A stretch of 64,000 nucleotides of DNA, from NCBI GenBank assembly GCA_045104975.1, contig JBGCCY010000033.1:1-64000 (forward strand), written 5' to 3'. The notes under the pieces were generated by a model that was given only the letters and a program-made list of their open reading frames with translations, did not search any database and was not told the DNA's origin. Shown here one piece after another: positions 10,493 through 21,500 of the stretch. The position numbers and the translations under genes were made by a program. Positions within the stretch are counted from its first letter, which is position 1; each line of letters starts with the position of its first letter. This DNA comes from CAJQQY01 sp045104975. GTDB lineage: Bacteria; Bacteroidota; Bacteroidia; Chitinophagales; Saprospiraceae.

Positions 10493-10534
10493 GGTATCTG
10501 TAGAGACAAGGCATGCCTTGTCTCTACAGATACC
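10493..10534. repeat. 42-bp perfect palindrome with GGCATGCC centre
   Basis: Two 21-base arms are exactly complementary (GGTATCTGTAGAGACAAGG reading into GCATGC). It starts 12 bases after the adhesin stop. Only a modest T-rich stretch follows, so it may act as a terminator or mRNA-stabilising hairpin. It also resembles the dispersed REP-like hairpins built around AAGGCATGCCTT in other bacteria. Confidence 0.8.
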
Positions 10535-10631
10535 GTATTTTATTTGTCTAATATTTGACAAAACAGGCAGCATATCGCCTTCCAAAATGGTCATCATAGG
10601 GTAGATTTAAAATCAAAAAAAAATCCTCCCT

Positions 10632-13600
10632 ATGAAAAAGGTGTTACCGTTTTTTTTCTTACTCATATTCCCATGTTTTCTTTTCTCCACAAATAATACA
10701 TTGATTTCCAATCCTGGAACAATGGTCTTAACTCCCATCACAGGATGTAACGCACAACCAGCAACTGCGATTCATAATGCCGATGAAACGCTTGATCCTG
10801 GGGATATTTTGCAATTTATTTTACATGATGATTTAAGTTTGTTGGGAACGGTATATGGAGTGGGGAATTCACCAAGTTTTGATTTCGTAACAGGTATGAA
10901 TTATAATACCTTTTACTATATTTCTGCGATTGTAGGAGCTGATGATGGAACTGGAAATGTAGATTTGACGGATCCAGATTTGACGATTTCGATGGGAACG
11001 CCAGTAGAATATTTTGAACCGATATTTGAGGTGGAGGAAAAATCACTTTGTGATGGAGATGATATTGTTTTTAATGGTGTGGTATATGATCAGCCTGGTA
11101 TTTTTAATGTTTTTATTCCAGGAGGAAATGGCTGTGGAATTAATTTAGAATTGACAATCACTACAGAAGGTGAGTTGCCAATTGAGATACTCTATTATGG
11201 TCAACCTGCTTGGAATTTATTATTGAATTGTTGGGATTATCAAGTTTGTTTGACGGGCAATCTAAATGAGCCTAACCAAAAAATCGAATGGAAAGAGGGA
11301 AATACCATTTTGGGAACGACCACCTCTGAGTGCTTTTACAATCCAGGATACTATACGATAACAGTTATCGATACGATTACAGGTTGTGTAGGCGATAGCT
11401 CATTTGTGATTAATGCAGACTATGATATTCCTTTTGCAGATTTGAATGTGAGCAATTTAATTAATTGCGATAATTCGACTGTTACTATATCTGCAGATAA
11501 TGTTTATCCAAGTCCTAACTGGGTAGATTTTGATTGGTATGGTCCATCAGGACCAATTACTTCAAATAGTGATCAAATCATAGTTGATGAGCCAGGAGAA
11601 TATATACTATGGATTACTAATTTTCAAAATGGATGTTTTTCGCAATATGAAGTTGAAGTTATTGAAGATCCGCTGAATATTGAGATTGAATTTGAGTATG
11701 AAAAATACCTGACTTGTTTTACCAATTTTTCCAGTCCACTAGATCCGATTGTTTCGCCTAGTTCGGGAGTCAATTATAGTTGGACTGGTCCGAATGGATT
11801 TACTTCTACTATCTTAAATCCGACGGTTACAGAAACGGGAACTTATTGTTTAGAAGTGTCAAGTGTAGGAGGTGGATGTGTGAAAACGGAATGCCAAGTA
11901 GTGAATGATGACTCCATGATTGCGATTAATTCTACTTTGGCAAATTGTGGATTGGCGGATGGAATTGCTGAAGTGGTAACGATAGATAATCCAAATTTAA
12001 GTTTTGAATGGAGCACCGGAGAGACAACTCAGGTGATTGAAAATTTGGCAGCGGGTGAATATTTTGCTACCGTTACAGGACCAAATTGTATGCTGACCCG
12101 AACAACCATAGTTGAAGAGACACCTGTTTGTAAAGTTTTAATTTCGGGAAATGTTTACTTAGATCAAGTGGTTCAAGATTGTGCGCAAGATGCAGGAACG
12201 ACAGGACTAGAAGCCAAATGTGTTAGAATTAGAAATATCCAAACTAACGAAAAAGAATATCGATACACCGATGCAGATGGTTATTATGAATTTTTGTTAG
12301 AGCCAGGAAATTATGAATTGAAACTTTATCAAGGCTATAATTTAGTCTATCTCTGTGGTGATCCTTACATTACTCTTAGCCTCCCAACGGCAGGAGCAGT
12401 TTCCTCCGACAATGATTATTACCTCCGATTACGCATTGATCGAGAATTGAAAATAACAGCGAACAATGGAAATGTTCGACCTCAATTTGAAAACTGGACA
12501 ACGATTCGATATTGCAATAATTCAGGTACGGTAGAAAGTGGAGAAATATTTTTCACTCATGATGCTGTTCTCGAGAATCCTTTGGGTGGAACAAATTCAC
12601 CGATCGCATCTTATGACGCAGCGACTCAAACCGCATCTTGGATCTACTCCGATTTGCAACCAACTGAATGTCGAAAAATTTTAGTCAAGATGGATGTCCC
12701 TGCTACAGTTGCGGTCGGACAGGAGGTAACCAATGAGGTGGAAGTAATTCCAAACTTGGATGACATTTATTTTTTCAACAATACATTTACGTGGACCAAA
12801 GAAGCGACACTTTCTTTTGATCCAAATGATAAACAAGAGTTTACGGGAGAAACGAATTTTGGCGGAGCGATTTATAATCCTGAAGATTCCATTCTATTTT
12901 ATCAAATCCAATTTCAAAATGAAGGAACAGATACTGCATTTAATGTAGTCATAAAAGATGTGTTGGATGATGATTTAGATATGACCAGTATTCGTCAAGG
13001 CGTTTCTACTCATGATTATGAAATGAAATTTGAAGGGAGCAATACGTTAATTTTTGAATTTAAAAATATTCACTTACCACACAAAGCAATTGATGAAGAA
13101 GGGAGCAAAGGTTATGTTACTTTTTCGATTCGATTAAATCCTGATTTGCCAATAGGAACTGAAATTAGAAATGATGCTGGGATTTATTTTGACTTCAATG
13201 CTCCGATCATTACGAATGAAGTTGTCAATACTATTGAAGCTCGTTTTTATCAAATAGAAGGTACGATAAAAACAGAAGAAGGAGAAGGTGTGAAAGATGT
13301 AAATGTATTGTTATCAGGTGATTTGTCTGAAACCATTTTAACAGATGTGCTTGGTGCATTTTCCTTCGAAGATATAGAACATGGTGGTAATTTTGAATTG
13401 AATTTTGAGAAAAATACGAACCCTTGGAATGGTGTGACGACGCAAGATATTGTAGCGATTCGAAAGCATATTTTAGGATTAGAATTTTTGGATTCGCCTT
13501 ATAAATTATTGGCGGCAGATGTGAATAATTCAGGAAGTATAACTGGTCTTGATATGGCGTTGATTCGGTCTTTGATACTTTTAAATATTTTGGATTTTCC

Positions 13601-14474
13601 CGATAATCCTTCTTGGAGAATTATTGATGGGAGTTATATTTTTCCAAACCCAACTCAACCTTGGAGTAGTCCAATTCCAGACTTCCTCACTATTGAAAAT
13701 ATAGAGGCTGATCGATCATATAACATGATCGGAATTAAAATGGGAGATGTCAATACCTCTGCGCAACCATGGAATTTGTTAGATGCAGATACACGAGGAA
13801 GAAATGGGGACTTAACTTTAGGTGTTGATAATCAAGAATTTAGGATAGGAGAGGAAGTTGTTGTAGCGATGCGTGCAAAAGATTTTAAAGAAATGACTGC
13901 TTATCAATTCACGTTAGATTTTGATAAAGAGCAATTAAGTTATACCGGTTTTGAAAAAGGAGTTTTAGAAACTATGTCGGAACAAAATATTGGAACTCGA
14001 TTTTTGGAAAAAGGAAAATTGACTGTCGCTTGGACAACTTCAGAAGGAGAAAATGCCAAGGAGGATGAGCCATTGTTTTTTCTGAAATTTATAGCAAAGC
14101 AAAAAGGAAATCTAAATGAAATATTAGAAATTAATTCTTCCAAAACCATAGCTATTGCTTACGATGAGGAGGAGAATGTTTTTGATGTCAATTTAATTTT
14201 TGAAGTGAAAAATAAAGGTTCAATTTTACAAATTTTTCCTAATCCAACAAGCGAGAATATTTTTATTAATATCAATTTAGAAAAAACGATTTCGATACAA
14301 TTAGATATTTTTAATGCCTTTGGTCAATTGGAAAAAACAATACTTCCAAGTACGACTCAACCCAAAGGTTTTTTCCAACAAAAAATAAATGTGCAAGATT
14401 TTTCTCCAGGAACTTATTTTATCAAAATGAAAATGGGAGAAGAAGTTATTGCCCGTAAGTTTATTGTTATTTAA
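10632..14474 (+). CDS. Modular T9SS surface protein with dockerin-like and cohesin-like modules
   Basis: 1280 residues. Signal peptide (MKKVLPFFFLLIFPCFLFS), then a short N-terminal domain shared with the next two genes (NPGTMVL, DPGDILQFILHD, GADDGTGNVDLTDP). Ig/PKD-like repeats follow, with an SprB-like module (about 436), a CNA-B-like domain (YTDADGYYEF) and a DUF11-like domain (about 731-870). The dockerin-like region is at about 930-1020 (DVNNSGSITGLD), the cohesin-like domain at about 1061-1190 (TAYQFTLDFD, LTVAWTTSEG), and the type A sorting tail starts at about 1199. The C-terminal ~400 residues closely match the 6135 gene, while the N-terminus belongs to the other subfamily, so this is a domain-shuffled hybrid. 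Surface-exposed; adhesive or scaffolding role inferred. Confidence 0.88.
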   Translation: MKKVLPFFFLLIFPCFLFSTNNTLISNPGTMVLTPITGCNAQPATAIHNADETLDPGDILQFILHDDLSLLGTVYGVGNSPSFDFVTGMNYNTFYYISAIVGADDGTGNVDLTDPDLTISMGTPVEYFEPIFEVEEKSLCDGDDIVFNGVVYDQPGIFNVFIPGGNGCGINLELTITTEGELPIEILYYGQPAWNLLLNCWDYQVCLTGNLNEPNQKIEWKEGNTILGTTTSECFYNPGYYTITVIDTITGCVGDSSFVINADYDIPFADLNVSNLINCDNSTVTISADNVYPSPNWVDFDWYGPSGPITSNSDQIIVDEPGEYILWITNFQNGCFSQYEVEVIEDPLNIEIEFEYEKYLTCFTNFSSPLDPIVSPSSGVNYSWTGPNGFTSTILNPTVTETGTYCLEVSSVGGGCVKTECQVVNDDSMIAINSTLANCGLADGIAEVVTIDNPNLSFEWSTGETTQVIENLAAGEYFATVTGPNCMLTRTTIVEETPVCKVLISGNVYLDQVVQDCAQDAGTTGLEAKCVRIRNIQTNEKEYRYTDADGYYEFLLEPGNYELKLYQGYNLVYLCGDPYITLSLPTAGAVSSDNDYYLRLRIDRELKITANNGNVRPQFENWTTIRYCNNSGTVESGEIFFTHDAVLENPLGGTNSPIASYDAATQTASWIYSDLQPTECRKILVKMDVPATVAVGQEVTNEVEVIPNLDDIYFFNNTFTWTKEATLSFDPNDKQEFTGETNFGGAIYNPEDSILFYQIQFQNEGTDTAFNVVIKDVLDDDLDMTSIRQGVSTHDYEMKFEGSNTLIFEFKNIHLPHKAIDEEGSKGYVTFSIRLNPDLPIGTEIRNDAGIYFDFNAPIITNEVVNTIEARFYQIEGTIKTEEGEGVKDVNVLLSGDLSETILTDVLGAFSFEDIEHGGNFELNFEKNTNPWNGVTTQDIVAIRKHILGLEFLDSPYKLLAADVNNSGSITGLDMALIRSLILLNILDFPDNPSWRIIDGSYIFPNPTQPWSSPIPDFLTIENIEADRSYNMIGIKMGDVNTSAQPWNLLDADTRGRNGDLTLGVDNQEFRIGEEVVVAMRAKDFKEMTAYQFTLDFDKEQLSYTGFEKGVLETMSEQNIGTRFLEKGKLTVAWTTSEGENAKEDEPLFFLKFIAKQKGNLNEILEINSSKTIAIAYDEEENVFDVNLIFEVKNKGSILQIFPNPTSENIFININLEKTISIQLDIFNAFGQLEKTILPSTTQPKGFFQQKINVQDFSPGTYFIKMKMGEEVIARKFIVI

Positions 14475-14498
14475 TATTCAACACCATGTTTATATCAA

Positions 14499-14537
14499 AG
14501 CCGTGCCACGGTTGGAACCGTGACACGGCTAGTTTTT
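14499..14537 (+). terminator. Hairpin/REP-like element between paralogous surface genes
   Basis: AGCCGTGCCACGGTT (14499-14513) pairs with AACCGTGACACGGCT (14516-14530) with a single mismatch and a 2-base loop, followed by AGTTTTTA. It can serve as a terminator for the preceding gene. Its sequence is strongly related to the hairpin at 18477. Confidence 0.65.
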
Positions 14538-14559
14538 ATAAAAACAAAACACCTAAATC

Positions 14560-17500
14560 ATGAATAAACACCTACCAATTTTTACTTTTCTTTTTTTGTT
14601 TCCATTGTTTCTTTTTTCTAATAATAATGCTGAACTCGCTTCATCTGCGGGGACGATGAACCTAGATCCTCAATCTGTTTGTGGACAAGTTCCACCTTCG
14701 CACAATGGAGATGAAGTACTTGATGCAGGAGATGTTTTACGATTTGTGATTCATGATAATAATGGGGCGACCTTGGGGAATGTATTGGATGGACAAGGTG
14801 GAGCAATGGAAGGGTATGGGTTCTTTCCAGGAATGGTTTTCGGAACAACTTATTATTTATCAGCAATTGTGGGAATGGATGATGGAACAGGAAATGTAGA
14901 TTTGACTGATCCAGAACTTTCAATTGCTCAGGGAACGCCAATTGTTTTTAACGATAGTCCAACGGCAGATGGAAGTTCTAGTAATCTTCTTACTTGTGTG
15001 AATTCTCAAACTACTTTATCTGCAACAGGTTCTTCTCTTGGAAGTGAATTCAGTTATAGTTGGCAAGGAATAAGTGGAAATGCTGTTGGATTTTCTGCGT
15101 CTACTTTTGATGCAACTACGAGTCAAGATGGAACTTATATTTTAACTGTAACCAATACGATAACTGGATGTGATGATGCAGTTGTGGTGATGGTAGAAAT
15201 CGATCAAGATTTACCAACGGCTGTGATTGTTGGAAGTGGAATATTGACTTGTGCTTCGACAACAGTTACTTTGAGTGGTTCAGGTTCAAGTGGACCTAAT
15301 ATTGTTTATGAATGGCTTGACGGATTAGGAGCTGTACTTTCAACAACCTTAACTTTAACTGTAACTAGTTCAGGACTATATGAATTAATAATAACAAATA
15401 TAGATAGTGGATGTTCTGCTTTGGCTTCAGTTGTTATTGTTGAAAATACTGTTATTCCAATTGCAGATGCAGGCCCAGATATGGTTTTAGATTGTAATAA
15501 TTCAGAGGTTACTTTAGATGGTTCAGGATCAAGTCAAGGAGCTAATTTTGTTTACGAATGGACGACATTCGACGGGAGTATAATTTCAGGAGCAAATGCC
15601 ATGAATCCTGTAGTTAATTTAGAAGGTACTTATTTGCTTGTTGTGACAGATATAATTAATGGGTGTACTTCTATTGATGAAGTTTTGGTAACTGGGGATG
15701 GAGGAATTCCAATTGATTTGGGAGATGATTTTTACTTTGATTGTAACTTGACGGAGATGATGATTGTGGGAAATAGTATTCCTTCAGGTGCTGGAATTAC
15801 TCATCAATGGACAACTGCAGATGGATCAATTCTTTTTGGAGCGACTACGCCTACACCAACGATTGGATCGGCAGGGACTTATGTTTTGGATATGGATGAC
15901 ACTAATCTTGGTTGTCAAGGAACCGCTGAAATTGTAGTTTATAATTTTGAAGACATTGTAAGTGTCAATGAAAATATGACGCTCAATTGCAACACCTCTA
16001 ATCCAAATGAATTAGATGCTATGGCTCTTTTACCCAACTTAAATTTAACCTATTCTTGGACGACTACGAATGGAAATATTTTAAGTGATCCTGCCATGCT
16101 AAATCCAATAGTGAGTACTTCAGTTGGGACTTATGATTTAACTTATACAGATGCTGTGACTGGTTGCTCAGACATGGCAACGGTTCAGATGGATACTTTC
16201 CTTTTTCCAACTCCAATTTTAAATATACCAGGGAATCAGAATTTGGGTTGTACCAATAACTGGGTTACTTTAGATGCAAGTGATTCTTCTCCTCATCCTT
16301 TGGGAACTGGTCCGTTATCTTATCAATGGAACCTTAATGGAGTACCAGCAGGTTCAAGTGCGGCTACTTTTACTGCTGGAGTACCGGGCTTTTATCAAGT
16401 TCTTATTTTTGATCAAGATGGTTGTTTAACTGCTGCTGAAGCAGAAGTGGTTTATATTAATTTATTTACGTTGGAAGATACGCTGACGTTGGATTGTAAT
16501 AATAATTTTACGCAAGAAGTTGGGCCAGTTTTAGGAGGCAATCAAAACCCATTTTATTTCTGGAATGATTCAAATGGAAATCAAATATCTACAGATTCTA
16601 GTGTTGTTTTTACTGGAGCGATGGAAGGTAGTTTTGAATTAGTTATTTCTGATGGGAATCTTGGTTGTGTAGAAACTGACACTATAGAAATCGTTTCAAA
16701 CGGATTTGGAATTAATATTTCGACGACTCCAGCAGGTTGTGATCTCGAAGATGGAACAGCAACGGCAACATCTGGATTGCCAAATGGTTTGACGGAGTGG
16801 AGTACAGGTGAGCAAGGTGGTTCTATTTCAGAACTTGCTCAAGGTTGGTATTCGGTGACGATTACTGACACAGATAATAATTGTAGTCGCCATGATAACT
16901 TTTTTATTGATGAAGATATTTCTTGCAAAGTAGTCATCAGCGGTTATGTTCTCGAAGATCCTAACAATACTTGCACGTACGATGCAAATTTAACTCCGGT
17001 AGAATGTGTGATGGTGAAATTAGACCCTTTGGGAATTTTTACTATGACAGATGCGACAGGTTATTATGAGTTTGTGGTGGACGATGGAAGTTACACCATA
17101 GAATATATTGGGAGTGCAGAAGTAGATTTACAATGCCCATTGCCTGGAACTTATGGCGTGACTTTAAATACCAATGGATTGATTTCACCTGACAATCATT
17201 TTTATGTTCTTCGACCTGATTTTGATTTATGTATGACTAGAAATATGGGTGCTGTTCGACCAGGTTTTGACCAATTTAATTGTGTGCAAATATGCAATTT
17301 TGGAGATGATATGGAAAATGCAGTAGTTACTTTTATTCATGATAATTTATTTTCAAATCAAACTCCTTGGCCAAGTATTTCACCTGCCTATGGAAATACC
17401 ATTGCTTCAACTTATACTTACGATGAAGCAACCAATACTTTTACCTGGAACTTGGATGACTTGGCTCCAGGTGAATGTCGCAAAATAATGTGGTGGATGC

Positions 17501-18333
17501 CTGTTCCAGTTACGGCAATGATCGGAGAAATGATTTACTCTGAAGCAAAAGTAAATCCAATAGCAGGAGATGCAAACCCTGATAACAATTGCTTGGTTTG
17601 GAGTCAAACAGTCACGGGGTCCTATGATCCAAATGATAAACGAAATTTTATTGGAGAATCAGAATGGGGCGGCCCATTTTATAACCAGACTGAAAGGATG
17701 CAATATGCCATCCGTTTTCAAAATGTAGGAAATGATACTGCCTTCACCGTGGTGGTTCGAGATACTTTGGATGAAGAGTATTTGGATGTGACGACTCTTC
17801 GAGGATTTACAGGGAGTCATGATATGGAAGTTCAATTTGAAGATTCCAATGTGTTGATTTTTACTTTCAATAATATTTTACTAGTCGATAGTATGACGAA
17901 TGAACCTGCGAGTAATGGCTGGGTTAATTTTGATATTGACCTTAAACAAAGTATTCCTTTGCATACTGAAATAAGAAATAAAGCTGCAATTTACTTTGAT
18001 TATAATGCACCTGTGATTACGAATGAATTGGTTGATTATTTTACGAATGAGGTGAGTGTTTTTTCTCCAATTGAAAATGAAATCCAAGTTGAAATTACTC
18101 CAACAATAACCAATGATAAAATACGTGTGCATTATGTTGTAGGAAATACGAATTCTGTTTCGATGCAAGTTTATAATGTTGGAGGAGTATTGTTAGAAGA
18201 TGTTGGTTTTGGAAAAAAAGAGGCGGGTGAACATGTGGAAAATTTGAGTTTAAAAGATTTTACCGCAGGTGTTTATTTTGTTTTTGTAAAAACGGATGAG
18301 GGAAGTGCAGTACGGAAAGTAGTAAAGTTTTAA
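14560..18333 (+). CDS. Modular T9SS surface protein with multiple PKD/Ig repeats, SprB-like and DUF11-like domains
   Basis: 1257 residues. Signal peptide, then the N-terminal domain shared with its neighbours (SAGTMNLDPQSVC, GMDDGTGNVDLTDPELS). Six or more Ig/PKD-like repeats follow (DAGPDMVLDCNNSEVTLDG, TLNCNTSNPNEL), then an SprB-like module (about 725, TTPAGCDLEDGTA), a CNA-B-like domain (MTDATGYYEFVVDDGSY) and a DUF11-like domain (about 1022-1160, DPNDKRNFIGESEWGG). The sorting domain is at about 1167-1257 (VSFSP-type start, TAGVYFVFVKTDEGSA). Unlike the two upstream paralogues it lacks the dockerin/cohesin block. It probably shares the tandem array's adhesive or matrix role. Confidence 0.87.
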   Translation: MNKHLPIFTFLFLFPLFLFSNNNAELASSAGTMNLDPQSVCGQVPPSHNGDEVLDAGDVLRFVIHDNNGATLGNVLDGQGGAMEGYGFFPGMVFGTTYYLSAIVGMDDGTGNVDLTDPELSIAQGTPIVFNDSPTADGSSSNLLTCVNSQTTLSATGSSLGSEFSYSWQGISGNAVGFSASTFDATTSQDGTYILTVTNTITGCDDAVVVMVEIDQDLPTAVIVGSGILTCASTTVTLSGSGSSGPNIVYEWLDGLGAVLSTTLTLTVTSSGLYELIITNIDSGCSALASVVIVENTVIPIADAGPDMVLDCNNSEVTLDGSGSSQGANFVYEWTTFDGSIISGANAMNPVVNLEGTYLLVVTDIINGCTSIDEVLVTGDGGIPIDLGDDFYFDCNLTEMMIVGNSIPSGAGITHQWTTADGSILFGATTPTPTIGSAGTYVLDMDDTNLGCQGTAEIVVYNFEDIVSVNENMTLNCNTSNPNELDAMALLPNLNLTYSWTTTNGNILSDPAMLNPIVSTSVGTYDLTYTDAVTGCSDMATVQMDTFLFPTPILNIPGNQNLGCTNNWVTLDASDSSPHPLGTGPLSYQWNLNGVPAGSSAATFTAGVPGFYQVLIFDQDGCLTAAEAEVVYINLFTLEDTLTLDCNNNFTQEVGPVLGGNQNPFYFWNDSNGNQISTDSSVVFTGAMEGSFELVISDGNLGCVETDTIEIVSNGFGINISTTPAGCDLEDGTATATSGLPNGLTEWSTGEQGGSISELAQGWYSVTITDTDNNCSRHDNFFIDEDISCKVVISGYVLEDPNNTCTYDANLTPVECVMVKLDPLGIFTMTDATGYYEFVVDDGSYTIEYIGSAEVDLQCPLPGTYGVTLNTNGLISPDNHFYVLRPDFDLCMTRNMGAVRPGFDQFNCVQICNFGDDMENAVVTFIHDNLFSNQTPWPSISPAYGNTIASTYTYDEATNTFTWNLDDLAPGECRKIMWWMPVPVTAMIGEMIYSEAKVNPIAGDANPDNNCLVWSQTVTGSYDPNDKRNFIGESEWGGPFYNQTERMQYAIRFQNVGNDTAFTVVVRDTLDEEYLDVTTLRGFTGSHDMEVQFEDSNVLIFTFNNILLVDSMTNEPASNGWVNFDIDLKQSIPLHTEIRNKAAIYFDYNAPVITNELVDYFTNEVSVFSPIENEIQVEITPTITNDKIRVHYVVGNTNSVSMQVYNVGGVLLEDVGFGKKEAGEHVENLSLKDFTAGVYFVFVKTDEGSAVRKVVKF

Positions 18334-18334
18334 A

Positions 18335-18426
18335 TTTGAATATCCAATGTCCAACAAGGAATAATCAATATTTAACTTTGGAAAAAGGAAAGTTATTTTG
18401 TAGAATTTGGACATTAGATATTCAAA
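18335..18426. repeat. Long imperfect inverted repeat (20-base arms)
   Basis: TTTGAATATCCAATGTCCAA (18335-18354) is complementary to the stretch at 18407-18426 with one mismatch. A second AACTTT/AAAGTT pair nests inside, giving an extended stem. It starts two bases after the upstream stop codon, so it probably ends or protects that mRNA. There is no strong T-tract. Confidence 0.65.
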
Positions 18427-18476
18427 AATAGATCAAGTTGAAATTACTGATTCAATATAAAATATTGTTCATTAGC

Positions 18477-18511
18477 AAGCCATGGCACGGTTTCAAACCG
18501 TGTCATGGCTT
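18477..18511. repeat. REP-like hairpin related to 14499
   Basis: AAGCCATGGCACGGTTT (18477-18493) pairs with AAACCGTGTCATGGCTT (18495-18511), one mismatch, one-base loop. The core (GCC-TG-CACGGTT) is shared with the hairpin at 14499, indicating a dispersed palindrome family. It lies 30 bases upstream of the next start codon. Confidence 0.7.
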
Positions 18512-18541
18512 ACAGCCAATAAAAAATAAAACGTAATAAAT

Positions 18542-21500
18542 ATGAAAAAGCATTTACCAATTTTTATCTTATTGTTATTATTTCCCTTTTTACTTTTGTC
18601 CAATCTGCCTGCTGAAAATACAGGAAACAGTAATTATGATCTAGCTTCCTCAGCAGGTACAATGAACCTAGATGAAATCACGCTCTGCGATGGAGATGGC
18701 ACATTTATTCCTCATAATGGAGATGAAACGCTCGATGCAGGTGATATTATCAAAGCGGTTATTCATGATAATAATGGGACTATTTTAGGAAATATATTTG
18801 GCGATCAAATGCCGATAAATACTTTTTTTAGTGTTGCTCCTCCTGGAATAATCTCTGGCACGACTTACTATATTTCAGCCATAGCTGGAATGGATGATGG
18901 AACTGGAAATGTGGATTTGACTGATCCAGAACTTTCTGTCGCAGAAGGAACACCGATTGTATTTGTTGGCTCAATTGAAACTTTTTTTTCTGCAGTAATT
19001 TGTGAGGGAGAAGTTCTTAATGTTGGAACAAATGTTTTTTCAGAAACAGGAACTTATTCCATAGTCTTGGTCTCGGCACTAGGATGTGATAGTATAATTT
19101 TTATAGCTTTAGAAGTTTTAGATCCGCAAGCTGCTATTTTCCCAGTAATTGATATGATAGATTGTTCGGGGACTCCAGTAACAGTAAGTGCAGTAGTGAT
19201 TAATCCTTCTCCAGCTATTTTTTATGTTTGGTCAGGTCCATGTTTTACACAAGGGCTCCCAGGCGGCCCTAATATAAATGTAACTTGCGGAGGAACGTAT
19301 ACCTTAGAAGTGCATGAAATATTAAATGGAGTGACTTGTATTTCGGAGACCGTTTCCGTTGAAATATTTGAAAATATAACACCTCCAGTAGTTGATGCTG
19401 GGCCCGATTTGGTGATTGATTGTGTGAATTCATCGGTGACTCCTTTTGCAACGGTAACTCCAGCCGTGGGGCCTTTTGCTTATGCTTGGACAGGTGCTAA
19501 TGGATATACTGCTAATACTCAATCTCCGACATTTACCACCCCAGGTCAGTATTGTTTTTTTGCTATTAATTTGAGTACATCCTGTGTTTCGAATACAGAT
19601 TGCATTACTGTAACGGCTGATATATCATCTCCCACAGCAGTTGCTTCTTCAAGCAATGATCTTGATTGTAATAACCCTTCCGCTGTATTAACAGGTTTTG
19701 GTTCTTCGATGGGAAGTAATATGGTCTATGAATGGATTGGTCCTTCAGGTGCATTTATAGGAACAGCTGTGGATATAACCGTTGTAACTCCAGGGCAATA
19801 TACGCTAGTTGTAACAGATGCAGCAAATGGATGTTCTGCTGAAGCATCAGTTATCGTACTTGAAAATTCTGTGCAGCCTGTTGCAGTAATTACATCTAGT
19901 GGGGATATTGATTGTAATAATACTTCGGTTATTTTGGATGGTTCTGAGTCGATTGGAAATTCTTTAAATTATTCCTGGAGTACTGGAGAAAATGCTATTT
20001 CAATTGAAGCTTTTATTGCGGGTACTTATACACTTACCGTTATAGATTTGATTAGTGGATGTACTGACGAAACATCAATTGTAGTGGATGATACTAATAC
20101 TTTTCAAGTCGATTTGGGAACTGATACTTTCTTTCCTTGTGATGTTTCAGAAATGGTGGTTTTAGGAAATAGTATTCCTACAGGAAGTGGATTTACTTAT
20201 CTATGGACGACAGTTGATGGTTCTATTGTTTCAGGAGAAGATACTGCAGAACTGACCATAAATTCGGCAGGAACTTATGTTTTGACTGTAAATGATGTTT
20301 TGAATAATTGTACAGGAGCTGATGAAATAGTGATTAATGATTTTAATGATTTACTGACAGTAACTGAAAATCTGACCTTGAATTGCATCCTAACTATTCC
20401 CAATGAATTAGAAGCATCTTTCCTTTTTCCCAATTTGGATATTAGTTATTCATGGACAACTGCGGATGGAAATTTTACTTCAGCAACTGATATTTTAAAT
20501 CCAACGGTAGATGCAAATGGAACTTATGTTTTAGAAGTGACCGATAATTTAACTGGGTGTACAGCAGAGGGAAGTGTAATTATGAGTGATCCAATTGTGC
20601 CATCTGTCGTTATCGAGCCACAAGGAAATTCAGTTATAAGTTGTTTGAATACTGTGGTTGTTTTGGATGCGTCAGGTTCTACTGTTTCTCCTCCAGTTTC
20701 TTTTGAGTGGAGTACAAATGGTGGTTCAGTTATTTCGACAGGCGTTTTAGTAACGGTTGATGGTGCAGGTGTTTATGATTTAGTGGTGACTGATATTAAT
20801 GGATGTAGTAGTTCCGAATCCTATATGGTGACTACTGATATAGATCCCCCTGCTTATACTTTGCCAAGTGAGATAATGTTGAATTGTAACAACAATTTTG
20901 AGGAAGAAGTTGGGCCAGTTTTAAGTTTACCGAATTTGAATGTGAGTTATGAGTGGATTTATAATGGTGTTGTTTACTCCTCTGACTCAAGTATTATTTT
21001 AACAGAAAGTACGCAGGGAATTATGGAGTTAACCGTCACTAATTTAGATAATGGTTGTTTGTTCACAAACATTATGGAAATCAGTTATGATGGATTTGCA
21101 ATAGATGTAACAACAACTCCAGCAGGTTGTGATCTCGAAGATGGAACAGCAACTGCGAGTACCACTTTGACAAATACTTTAGTGGAATGGAGCAATGGCG
21201 AGGAAGGAAATACAATTACAGATTTAGCACAAGGTTGGTATTCTGTTACCGTGACTGATACTGATAACAATTGTAGTCGGCATGAAAACTTCTTTGTTGA
21301 TGAAGATATTTCTTGTAAAGTGGTGATTAGCGGTTACGTCTTGTCGGATCCTAACAATACGTGCACGTACGATGTAAATTTGGTAGGTGTAGAATGTGTT
21401 ATGATAAAATTAGATCCTCTCGGAATTTTTACGATGACTGATGCGACAGGTTATTATGAGTTTATTGTGGAAGATGGAAGTTATACTGTTGAGTATATTG

